DNA from: Candidatus Omnitrophota bacterium
GTDB lineage: Bacteria > Omnitrophota > Gorgyraeia > Gygaellales > Profunditerraquicolaceae
Direction of reading: 5' to 3'
Assembly: GCA_030691865.1 (NCBI GenBank)
Contig: JAUYDL010000073.1
Location: 1 to 17,670 of the forward strand
DNA: 17,670 nt
In this document: one piece after another, positions 1 through 6,536 of the stretch
How positions within the stretch are numbered: position 1 is the stretch's first letter
Layout of the letters: each line of letters begins with the position of its first letter
The notes under the pieces: model-generated
Database searches by the model: none
What the model was told of the DNA's origin: nothing
The model's input: the letters and a program-made list of their open reading frames with translations, nothing else
Position numbers and translations under genes: made by a program

Positions 1-25
1 CATTCTTCATCATAATTTTCGGCAG

Positions 26-1444
26 CTACTCTTGCGCAAACCTCATGCCCATTATAATAAATAAGAATAAAGGATTAATATACTTATTAATAAATTTATA
101 AACGTTCGGGATGGTCATATCCGGGCCTTTATGTATCTCCTCCCATGCTCGATCCATACCAAATACCCAGACAAATAATACTGTCTCGATTGTAGCAAAA
201 ACAACCAGAAAAAATGTACCGCCCCAAAAATCCAATTCATCAACTACCCCGCGGCCCAGGAAAAATATTGCCGGCTGGCACAAGATAAATGAAACAATAC
301 TAAATATTGAAACTGCACGCTTACGTTTGATATTAAATTCATCTTCCAGAAAAGCCACTGCCGGCTGCGCTAAAGAAACCGAAGAGGTTATTCCGGCTAA
401 AAACAATAGAAAAAACCAGAAAAATCCAAAAAGTTGCGGCCAAGGTAATTTATTTAAAACTAGCGGCATAGTTACAAAACCAAGATTAAATACCCCGGAC
501 TGGGCAATTAGTTTAATATCCACCGGGCCAAAAAATACAAATGCCGCCGGGATAATGATACTTGCCCCCAGAATAACTTCGGCAACCTCATTAGTGACCG
601 AGGCGGTAAGTCCGGAAAGCACTACATCATCGGCTTTCTTCAAATAACTGGCATAGGTAAGAATTACCCCAATACCCACGCTCAAAGTGAAAAATATCTG
701 TCCGGCTGCCTCCAGCCAGACTTTAGCGGACTTAAGCGCAGAAAAATCCGGGTTCCATAAAAAACCAAATCCTGCGGAAACATTCCAACCCGGCCTGCTC
801 AAATCCGGAACCCCTAAGGTTAGCACTCTGACCAACAGCACTAAGCCAAAAATAAACAATAGCGGCATTGCCCACTTACAGAGTTTTTCTATCCCCCTTT
901 TTATCCCATAATAAATTACCCAAATATTCAGTAAAAATGTGATTAGGAAGAAAACATAGGCAGTGGCTATACCGTTAAAATACTGATTCTTCTGTAGCCC
1001 CTGAAAACCGATCAAAAAGCTGCGCAAAGAATGCTGATCTAAGAGAGTGGTATATCTACCGGTTAAAGCAAAGAAGCTGTAAGCCAGAGTCCAGGATTCA
1101 ATAAAGATATAATAGATAAAGATGACCAGCGGACCAAATATTCCGATTACTCCGAAATATTTAATAAAGCGGTTTTTCTGCCAGAGACTATGGAATATTC
1201 CTGGGGCGGTACCGTGCTCAAATCCTCCTCCGTAACGGCCCAGGGTCCATTCAATCCACATCAGAGGTATTCCTAAAAGCAGCAGAGAAATAAAATAGGG
1301 GATCATGAATGCTCCCCCACCATTAGCAGCAGCCTTAGCCGGAAAACGCAAGAAATTTCCCAGGCCAATGGCTGAACCTGCCACGGCCATAATAATTCCC
1401 AGACGCGACCCCCAGCTATCCCTCTCTTTTTTCTGCGCCATCAT
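26..1444 (-). CDS. Sodium-dependent amino acid/neurotransmitter-type transporter (NSS/SNF family)
   Basis: This 472-residue integral membrane protein belongs to the neurotransmitter:sodium symporter family (LeuT fold), whose bacterial members usually import amino acids with sodium. The family signature is at the N-terminus: WGSRLGIIMAVAGSAIGLGN at residues 11-30, then the LRFP and NGGGAF motifs, which form the unwound first helix and the sodium/substrate site. Hydrophobic segments recur to the C-terminus, consistent with about 11 helices. The length is normal for bacterial members. The start is a double ATG (ATGATG), 4 bases after the stop of the 77-residue gene upstream. I see no Shine-Dalgarno, so translational coupling is likely. 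The stop is TAG at 26-28. The substrate cannot be deduced from the sequence. Confidence 0.93.
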   Translation of the reverse strand: MMAQKKERDSWGSRLGIIMAVAGSAIGLGNFLRFPAKAAANGGGAFMIPYFISLLLLGIPLMWIEWTLGRYGGGFEHGTAPGIFHSLWQKNRFIKYFGVIGIFGPLVIFIYYIFIESWTLAYSFFALTGRYTTLLDQHSLRSFLIGFQGLQKNQYFNGIATAYVFFLITFLLNIWVIYYGIKRGIEKLCKWAMPLLFIFGLVLLVRVLTLGVPDLSRPGWNVSAGFGFLWNPDFSALKSAKVWLEAAGQIFFTLSVGIGVILTYASYLKKADDVVLSGLTASVTNEVAEVILGASIIIPAAFVFFGPVDIKLIAQSGVFNLGFVTMPLVLNKLPWPQLFGFFWFFLLFLAGITSSVSLAQPAVAFLEDEFNIKRKRAVSIFSIVSFILCQPAIFFLGRGVVDELDFWGGTFFLVVFATIETVLFVWVFGMDRAWEEIHKGPDMTIPNVYKFINKYINPLFLFIIMGMRFAQE

Positions 1445-1448
1445 TTTA

Positions 1449-1682
1449 CTACATAGTTTTAAGTGCTTCCTGGATTAACGGTAATACGCCTTCAGCTTCT
1501 TCTTTTACCAGGCGCCCAAGTTTTGCGAAAGCATATTCGCCATTCCTATCTTTTACCTCTCTAATGATTTGAATCTTTTTAGGGCCCTTATTATAAGAAT
1601 AAACGCTAACCACAACCTTACCTGAATCATTCTCCCAAAAACGCGTGAACACCTGCGTATCCAAACTGCTATCGTATGGCAT
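1449..1682 (-). CDS. Small protein of unknown function (77 aa)
   Basis: I do not recognise this 77-residue soluble protein. It has no signal peptide or membrane segment. The first half looks beta-rich (the run VVVSVYSYNKGPKKIQIIRE) and the second half is a charged amphipathic helix ending in LIQEALKTM. It is likely real because AGGAGG lies 5 bases before the ATG, and the gene ends in TAG only 4 bases before the transporter start, so the two are probably co-transcribed. Several basic and aromatic residues would suit nucleic-acid or partner binding, but this is only a guess. The ribosome-binding site directly abuts a GC-rich hairpin (1692-1729). Confidence 0.75.
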   Translation of the reverse strand: MPYDSSLDTQVFTRFWENDSGKVVVSVYSYNKGPKKIQIIREVKDRNGEYAFAKLGRLVKEEAEGVLPLIQEALKTM

Positions 1683-1691
1683 TATTCCTCC

Positions 1692-1729
1692 TCATTTTTC
1701 CCCAGCCTCCGGCGCTTGGGGAAAAATGA
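1692..1729. repeat. GC-rich inverted repeat abutting the ribosome-binding site of the 77-aa gene
   Basis: Perfect 13-base arms (1692-1704 and 1717-1729) enclose a 12-base loop. On the minus strand the last base of the 3' arm is the first A of the AGGAGG that serves the 77-residue gene, so a folded transcript would place a stem beside the ribosome-binding site. The GC-rich patch continues to about 1750 and contrasts with the AT-rich surroundings, which suggests a dispersed intergenic repeat rather than native leader. No second copy exists in this window. Confidence 0.65.
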
Positions 1730-1793
1730 CCCCGAGCTCCCGCGAGGGGGAACATTACTTTAAATAGATTTTTTGAAACTTTTAGCTTTAGTT

Positions 1794-1828
1794 AGGGACA
1801 GTTCTGCTTTGGGTTGAGAACCGTCCCT
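1794..1828. repeat. Degenerate copy of the GGGGACGGTTCTC palindromic repeat (copy 1)
   Basis: The arms AGGGACAGTTCT (1794-1805) and AGAACCGTCCCT (1817-1828) pair over 12 positions with one mismatch, which is a G-U wobble in the minus-strand transcript, around an 11-base loop. The core matches the perfect palindromes at 5919-5964 and 12308-12357, so this looks like a decayed member of the same family. It begins 3 bases after the stop of the MazG-like gene. No U-tract follows, so terminator function is doubtful. Confidence 0.75.
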
Positions 1829-1831
1829 GGT

Positions 1832-2140
1832 TTAGAACTTCTTTCCGTGCCGATAAGGCCGGGTTTTATTATATCCGATCTTCTTGAATAGTGCTTTCTG
1901 TAAATCTATCTTGCGCGAACCGCAATAATCAAATATGCGGATACAACAGTCTGCCAGTTCTTCAGCCAGCGCATCTTGGCCGCCGTGATTACGCATTGCT
2001 TCTAAGGCCTCGGATAACTCCGAATGCATCAGCGCAATCAATTCCCCGTCATTACGCAGATCATCCCACCACCCTTTACTTTCAGCAACACGATGGCATT
2101 CTTTAATCAGATCCTTAATTCCCGGATTTTTCTTTAACAT
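1832..2140 (-). CDS. MazG-like nucleotide pyrophosphohydrolase
   Basis: This 102-residue all-alpha protein resembles the MazG-like/dUTPase-superfamily pyrophosphohydrolases, which hydrolyse NTPs or modified dNTPs to monophosphate and PPi with Mg2+. The metal-binding pattern is present: E41-x-x-E44 in SELSEALEAM, and E61-x-x-D64 in EELADCCIRIFD. The C-terminus NKTRPYRHGKKF is typical of these short stand-alone proteins. I chose the ATG at 2140 over a TTG at 2158, because the extra codons (MRRRKS) are just the translated GAGGAG ribosome-binding region. The start lies inside the 3' end of the lipoprotein gene (26-base overlap), so the two are probably coupled. The substrate is unknown; housekeeping nucleotide-pool cleaning is the usual inference. 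Confidence 0.85.
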   Translation of the reverse strand: MLKKNPGIKDLIKECHRVAESKGWWDDLRNDGELIALMHSELSEALEAMRNHGGQDALAEELADCCIRIFDYCGSRKIDLQKALFKKIGYNKTRPYRHGKKF

Positions 2141-2588
2141 TGATTTTCTTCTCCTCAACCTTAGGTTTAATCAATTCATCGATACCGGTAAAAATTCTAT
2201 TGGCAATTTCCTCTTTAGCATAAATGCTGGGACTAGATATTTCAATCAAGGTATTGCCTCCCGGCTCCTCGGTAAAAAATATTCCTACGGGGGTAGTATC
2301 TATCTGGGTAAGGTAAACAGCAATCATCTTTTTCTTAGCATCCTCTGCATAAACAGGAGATTCTTTTTCCTTTACGTTTCCTTTTAAAATCTCCTTAACC
2401 TTAACGTAGCAGCCATCATAATCCAAGACAAAAGATTTCTTTAGTGCATCCTTACGCTTTTCTTCTAAAACCTGCGTAGACACACCGATAAAACCTTTAC
2501 CCATTTCTTTAACTGTTGCGCATCCCGACAAAACAGCGGATAGCAGGCAACAGATAGCAAGCAGGAAAAACCGATTCCAATATTTCAT
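2115..2588 (-). CDS. Lipoprotein of unknown function
   Basis: This 157-residue protein has a classic lipoprotein signal: a basic N-terminus, a hydrophobic core and the lipobox LSGC with the modified cysteine at residue 23. It should therefore be anchored in the inner or outer membrane. The mature part is mixed alpha/beta (for example MIAVYLTQIDTTPVGIFFTE) and ends in a lysine/glutamate-rich tail from about residue 140. I do not recognise the fold. AAAGGAGG stands a few bases before the ATG. It lies 43 bases after the patatin-like gene and overlaps the MazG-like gene, so it is probably part of the transcript that begins at the GH1 gene. Confidence 0.8.
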   Translation of the reverse strand: MKYWNRFFLLAICCLLSAVLSGCATVKEMGKGFIGVSTQVLEEKRKDALKKSFVLDYDGCYVKVKEILKGNVKEKESPVYAEDAKKKMIAVYLTQIDTTPVGIFFTEEPGGNTLIEISSPSIYAKEEIANRIFTGIDELIKPKVEEKKINVKEKSGN

Positions 2589-2631
2589 TATTCTATTCCT
2601 CCTTTTACCTAAAAAGCTAAACTTAGTTTAG

Positions 2632-4644
2632 CTATTCATTGACCAGCTGCCAGATCTGATCCAGATGTTTACGCGCCTCAGCCTCTCCACGCTTGGCAAA
2701 TTCATCAGCCTTATGTAACTCCAACCAGAATAAACCTGTAGTATCCGGATGTAAAACAATATCCGCCAACTCACCTTCCCGCCTGGCGACCTCAGACTGT
2801 AAGACCTCAACACTGCTAAAAATAATATCTATAATGTTAAGGTTAAAAAAATTCTTTAGGCGGCCAAACAAACCCGGGCGCCTGGCTTTCTGGGTATCCC
2901 CGATAAACTCCGGAGGAACTCCTGTTTTAAGTTTTTTTAACTGTTTTAAAATATCCTCCCGGGAAGGAGTAACATTAACCGCAATAATCTTTTTGACCCC
3001 CATCTGCATTAAAGGCTCAGTAGGCAAAGGATAGGTTACCCCTCCGTCAAAAAGCACCTCTTCCTTAAACTTAAAAGGCGCAAAAACCCCCGGCATGGAA
3101 CAACTTGCCATTATAGCATCAACCAATAACCCTTTGTCTAAAATCTTTGGTTCTTTCTTACGCACATCACTGGCAACTATTTTTAAGGGAAGTTTTACAT
3201 CATAAAAAGTTTTGTCTCCAAGATGTTTCTTTAAAAACCGGTACAATTTATTGCCTTTGATAAAACCCAGGCGCGGGAAAGTTATGTCGATCAAGCCCCA
3301 AATATGCTTGGGCTCTCTAAACTCCCGCATGATCTCTAAGATTTCACTGCTACTTTTACCGACAGCCCAGAGGCTGGCAATTAGTGCGCCAATACTGGAT
3401 CCTACGATAATATCAACCGGGATATTTTCTTCCTCGACAACCTTTAATACCCCCAGATGGCAAAAACCATACCCTACCCCTACCCCGAGCACTAAACCCA
3501 CCAGAGTATCCCCTAGCTGCCGGGCAATGCGCCTGACTGCCTTGGAATATTCGCAATCCGGCGCGTCAATAATTAACCGGGCCGGTGCATCAAATTTTAT
3601 CTTAGGAATAGTAGCGAAAATATCCTGGCCCAGAATCTCTAATTGATCGCTATGATCAATCTTGGATAATTTATATTCATTAATAATGGTCTTTATTTTA
3701 GCCGGATCAAAATTAAAATCCGTTTTCAGGCGGCTGATCAAATTTTTCGTACGTTTTAAATCGCAAGGATCCGGGCTACTCAATATATGGATAAGGTCGC
3801 TTTGATTAAGCATGCTGATGATCGAACGGTCCATAGCCGCAGGCAGGTCCAGAATAATGTAATGATAATCATTAACCAAGAGGCTTAATATCTCAATTAA
3901 TCTTTTCAAACAGAAATCATTATCTTCCTGATAATAAAAACAGAACAGGTCTATACCAAAGTTACTTTTAGAAATAAAATCTTTAGGCAAAGCATAGATA
4001 TCCAGAGCAGAAGATAAATCAAATATAGGCGGTTGTTGAATCTCCAGTTTCTGCGGTAAGGTATGTATCTTGTCTTTAGATAAAATGTCTAAAATAATTA
4101 CTGATTTATGCGTTTCACGATTAAGGCTCAACGCAAGATTCAGGGCATAAACGGTTTTTCCTGCCTGCGCATAAGAGCTAAATACCGAAATAACCGTACT
4201 CTCAAAGATTTTTTTCTGATGTATGTCTTTACGCTTAAGCCGGCGGCTTAATGTACGGCTTAGATCGATAGCTAGATGAGGAATACTCTGTAAGACAAAA
4301 TCGAAATCATCTTTATTGATCACAAAAATAGCACAATCATTTACGGCTTCACTGGTAACCGAATGCGTCTCATTGGTAAGCAAGGAGATAATGCCAAAAT
4401 ATTTACCCCGGTGCAGATATTCTAAAATTAATTGGTTTCCGGCTTTATCCTTGGTATAAATTTGTACCCGGCCTGAGATAATACAATAAAAAGCGCTGGG
4501 GGCAGAACCTTCTTCGTAGATAATTTGGCCTTTGCGATATTCAATAATCTGGCTCTTGGCATTAATTATGGCTAATTCTTTTTTGCTCAAGCCCGCAAAA
4601 AATGACAACTCTCTGATAATAAACTCTTTATCCTCTGGGTTCAT
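2632..4644 (-). CDS. NTE-like protein: cNMP-binding domain, P-loop domain and patatin-like phospholipase
   Basis: This 670-residue protein has three parts. Residues 1-140 are a cyclic-nucleotide-binding/CRP-type beta-barrel (FYCIISGRVQIY, then GKYFGIISLL). Residues 150-380 are a ParA/MinD-like P-loop domain with Walker A AQAGKT (K163), the hydrophobic strand SVIILD (D186) and Walker B HYIILD (D266); the signature lysine of deviant Walker A motifs is absent. Residues 383-560 are a patatin domain with a glycine-rich oxyanion loop (386-392), nucleophile S417 in GSSIG and catalytic D533 in FDGG. Patatins hydrolyse acyl esters of (lyso)phospholipids. The domain order matches neuropathy target esterase, which regulates membrane lipid turnover. 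The arginine usual in the glycine-rich loop is replaced by Tyr. The ATG directly follows the stop of the GH1 gene with no gap; a weak GGTGA lies upstream. The stop is TAG. Confidence 0.92.
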   Translation of the reverse strand: MNPEDKEFIIRELSFFAGLSKKELAIINAKSQIIEYRKGQIIYEEGSAPSAFYCIISGRVQIYTKDKAGNQLILEYLHRGKYFGIISLLTNETHSVTSEAVNDCAIFVINKDDFDFVLQSIPHLAIDLSRTLSRRLKRKDIHQKKIFESTVISVFSSYAQAGKTVYALNLALSLNRETHKSVIILDILSKDKIHTLPQKLEIQQPPIFDLSSALDIYALPKDFISKSNFGIDLFCFYYQEDNDFCLKRLIEILSLLVNDYHYIILDLPAAMDRSIISMLNQSDLIHILSSPDPCDLKRTKNLISRLKTDFNFDPAKIKTIINEYKLSKIDHSDQLEILGQDIFATIPKIKFDAPARLIIDAPDCEYSKAVRRIARQLGDTLVGLVLGVGVGYGFCHLGVLKVVEEENIPVDIIVGSSIGALIASLWAVGKSSSEILEIMREFREPKHIWGLIDITFPRLGFIKGNKLYRFLKKHLGDKTFYDVKLPLKIVASDVRKKEPKILDKGLLVDAIMASCSMPGVFAPFKFKEEVLFDGGVTYPLPTEPLMQMGVKKIIAVNVTPSREDILKQLKKLKTGVPPEFIGDTQKARRPGLFGRLKNFFNLNIIDIIFSSVEVLQSEVARREGELADIVLHPDTTGLFWLELHKADEFAKRGEAEARKHLDQIWQLVNE

Positions 4645-5862
4645 TTAAATTTCACCGCTTTTAAAAACTTCCGCCAGTTTAATTGCGCTTGGCCTAATCG
4701 TACGTTTATAATTTTGATAATCCACATGCACCAGGCCAAAACGAGGGGTAAATCCTTTATCCCACTCAAAGTTATCTATCAGCGACCAATAAATATACCC
4801 TAAAACTTCAACCCCCTGGCCGATAGCCCGATGCAACTGCTCCAGATGCTGGCGAATATAATCCCATCTTAAATCATCATCTTCAGTACAAATACCATTT
4901 TCAGTGATTAAAACAGGCAGATTATGCTTCTGCATAGCAATCAGTAACTTATACAATCCCTCTGGATAGATATCCCATCCTAAGGAATTTTTACGTAACG
5001 GATGGTGATTATATTGACAGGTGTCTAGCAATAAATGCCTGATCCCCCAGCTACGTACATCCACCAGGTTCCTGCCATAATAATTGATTCCAATATAATC
5101 CAGGGTTTTCTTGCGCAGGAGTTCATCTATAAAATAAAAATTATATAATTTATTCCGCAGACAGGCGGCCAATTTATTTTTTAATGTTGGCTGGCAAATC
5201 TCAAAGGCCTGTAAATTAGCCGTGATACTAACCATGGGCCGGGCTAAAGCCTTTTGGCGATAAATTTTATGTATAATCCGGTAAGCTTTAATATGCGCTT
5301 TGGCTAAATTCAGGGTTACTTTGGCAGTCTTAAATAATGAACACTCTTTCGGAGGCCAGACACCTAAGAGATAAGAATGTGAAGAATAAACCAGAGGCTC
5401 ATTTATGGTTATCCAGAATTTTACCTGGTCAGCGAACTCACTGACTATTTTATCTACAAAACGTAAGAAATATCCCTGAAGCTTAAATTTAGTCCAGCCG
5501 CCTTTTTGGCTAAACCAAATAGGATTGGTAAAATGATGCAGGGTAACTATCGGCTCCATTCCTTTATTTTTTAAATCCGCAATAATTTTACGGTAGTGCT
5601 CGATTTCCGAAGTTTGGAAGTTTCCCTCCTGCGGTTCGATCCGGCTCCATTCTATGGAAAAACGGTGACAGTTATGATTAAGTTGTTTAGCGATTGCGAA
5701 ATCTTCTGCGTAAAGCTCATAATGCTTACAAGCTAAATGGGAAGCTTCTTTTAAGAGATGCCCCTGCTCAGCTTGCCACCAGTCGTTATAAATATTCTGG
5801 CCCTCAACCTGATGCGCTGAAGTTGCTGCACCCCAAAGAAAGGCTTGCGGAAATTTCTTCAT
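4645..5862 (-). CDS. Glycoside hydrolase family 1 beta-glycosidase
   Basis: This 405-residue cytoplasmic enzyme (no signal peptide) should hydrolyse beta-linked glucosides, galactosides or similar sugars with retention. GH1 landmarks appear in order: FLWGAATSAHQVEG at 8-21 (Q18, E20 sugar contacts), RFSIEWSRI at 67-75, TLHHF at 107-111, acid/base E155 in TINEP, NYYGRN at 260-265, nucleophile E321 in ITENG and NFEW at 364-367. It is shorter than the usual 440-480 residues, mainly because of shortened middle loops, but no catalytic residue is lost. No Shine-Dalgarno precedes the ATG, and a TATAAT sits just upstream, so the mRNA may be leaderless. It heads a probable operon with the patatin-like, lipoprotein and MazG-like genes. 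No sugar transporter is nearby, so the substrate is open. Confidence 0.93.
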   Translation of the reverse strand: MKKFPQAFLWGAATSAHQVEGQNIYNDWWQAEQGHLLKEASHLACKHYELYAEDFAIAKQLNHNCHRFSIEWSRIEPQEGNFQTSEIEHYRKIIADLKNKGMEPIVTLHHFTNPIWFSQKGGWTKFKLQGYFLRFVDKIVSEFADQVKFWITINEPLVYSSHSYLLGVWPPKECSLFKTAKVTLNLAKAHIKAYRIIHKIYRQKALARPMVSITANLQAFEICQPTLKNKLAACLRNKLYNFYFIDELLRKKTLDYIGINYYGRNLVDVRSWGIRHLLLDTCQYNHHPLRKNSLGWDIYPEGLYKLLIAMQKHNLPVLITENGICTEDDDLRWDYIRQHLEQLHRAIGQGVEVLGYIYWSLIDNFEWDKGFTPRFGLVHVDYQNYKRTIRPSAIKLAEVFKSGEI

Positions 5863-5872
5863 ATAGAATTAT

Positions 5873-5902
5873 ATTATAGCACCGGAAAAAAGAAAATCCC
5901 AA
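5873..5902 (-). promoter_or_regulatory. Probable sigma70 promoter of the GH1-patatin operon
   Basis: On the minus strand TTGGGA (5902-5897) and TATAAT (5878-5873) are separated by 18 bases. Transcription would start near 5866, only about 4 bases before the GH1 ATG, and no ribosome-binding site is visible. The -10 is perfect and the -35 is weak. Confidence 0.5.
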
Positions 5903-5918
5903 TAAAAAAAGAGGACAA

Positions 5919-5964
5919 AAACATGGGGACGGTTCTCTTACTTAAGAGAACCGTCCCCATGTTT
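5919..5964. repeat. Long perfect palindrome, GGGGACGGTTCTC family (copy 2)
   Basis: Arms of 22 bases (5919-5940 and 5943-5964) are perfect inverted repeats with only 2 bases between them. The core GGGGACGGTTCTC is shared with 12308-12357. It lies 22 bases after the peptidoglycan-binding lipoprotein gene and before the GH1 promoter. On the minus strand the hairpin is followed by a T-rich stretch (5903-5918), so it may also terminate transcription. The shared core at separate loci indicates a dispersed repeat rather than an ordinary terminator. Confidence 0.9.
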
Positions 5965-5986
5965 CTAATCAAATACAACTTTTAAA

Positions 5987-6394
5987 CTAGCGCTTAATCG
6001 GCTCGGCTGCCACGCTAAAATACCTATTCATCACTTCCCAGGTTTTTGGACCGACCTTACCATCAACTTTTAAACCATTTGCCTTCTGGAAATCCTCGAT
6101 GGCCTTCTTACTCTTCGGGCCGATCTTTCCGTCGATATTACCAGTGTAGAAACCCGCGTTCTTTAAAGCCGTCTGAATTTCAATACCTGTCGGTTTATAA
6201 GGGCCTTGGGGAGGTAAAGGCAGCACTTCTTTAGCCGGGGCAACTGCACTCGGCGCAGCCTGAGTAGGACTGCCAACCGTACTTAAAGATTCCATAGTAA
6301 TAGGTTGTAACTCCTCCATTTCCTGCTTCTTACCACAACCAGATAATGCCACCAAAACTAAAACCACTACCCCAAAACTTAATAATCTCTTCAT
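5987..6394 (-). CDS. Lipoprotein with C-terminal peptidoglycan-binding domain
   Basis: This 135-residue exported lipoprotein has a signal peptide ending in lipobox LSGC (lipidated C20). A flexible Pro/Ala/Gly-rich linker spans about 35-68, and a PG_binding_1 domain covers about 70-126. The domain shows its usual pattern: IQTALKNAGFYTGNIDGKIG, then KKAIEDFQKANGLKVDGKVG and a final TW. Such proteins tether the membrane to the cell wall or target partners to it; there is no catalytic domain here. GAGGAG stands about 9 bases before the ATG. It appears to be its own transcription unit, with a candidate promoter upstream (6504-6531) and a long palindrome just downstream. The stop is TAG. Confidence 0.9.
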   Translation of the reverse strand: MKRLLSFGVVVLVLVALSGCGKKQEMEELQPITMESLSTVGSPTQAAPSAVAPAKEVLPLPPQGPYKPTGIEIQTALKNAGFYTGNIDGKIGPKSKKAIEDFQKANGLKVDGKVGPKTWEVMNRYFSVAAEPIKR

Positions 6395-6477
6395 TCCTAT
6401 CTCCTCTCTATACTTTATTAAATCGATTATTATGACGCTTTGTTATTTTTAAATTATTGGGATATGTTCACCTCCCT

Positions 6478-6491
6478 GCCTGCCGGCAGGC
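6478..6491. repeat. Short GC-rich palindrome GCCTGCCGGCAGGC
   Basis: This perfect 14-base palindrome lies in the 142-base gap between the MFS gene and the peptidoglycan-binding lipoprotein gene, inside AT-rich DNA. The CCTGCCTGCCGGCAGG type is, as far as I recall, a frequent dispersed palindrome in candidate-phylum genomes. It is downstream of the candidate promoter, so it would lie in the 5' leader of the lipoprotein mRNA. Confidence 0.6.
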
Positions 6492-6503
6492 TTACTAATA
6501 TTA

Positions 6504-6531
6504 ATTCTAGCAAAATACCAGAATAAATCAA
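6504..6531 (-). promoter_or_regulatory. Candidate sigma70 promoter of the peptidoglycan-binding lipoprotein gene
   Basis: On the minus strand TTGATT (6531-6526) and TAGAAT (6509-6504) are separated by 16 bases. This implies a leader of roughly 100 bases containing the 14-base palindrome. Both boxes deviate by one or two bases from consensus in AT-rich sequence, so the call is modest. Confidence 0.35.
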
Positions 6532-6536
6532 GCACC

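Noticed and set aside
1..13. ATG codons on the minus strand at the left edge, 12 bases or more after the transporter stop, as the start of a further gene.
   Set aside because: Only a few codons are visible and there is no Shine-Dalgarno; cannot be supported.
111..647. 178-residue plus-strand reading frame opposite the NSS transporter.
   Set aside because: Antisense shadow: low-complexity Ser/Thr/Asn/Lys composition, no motif, no ribosome-binding site.
2141..2158. TTG start for the MazG-like protein giving MRRRKS in front.
   Set aside because: Those codons are the GAGGAG ribosome-binding region; the ATG at 2140 fits better.
2628..2813. 61-residue minus-strand reading frame over the 3' end of the patatin-like gene.
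   Set aside because: It lies in another frame of a clearly coding gene and has no recognisable protein sequence.
5919..5964. Interpreting the palindromes as IS terminal inverted repeats or an attachment site.
   Set aside because: No transposase or integrase lies between copies and no target-site duplication is visible; a REP-type repeat fits better.
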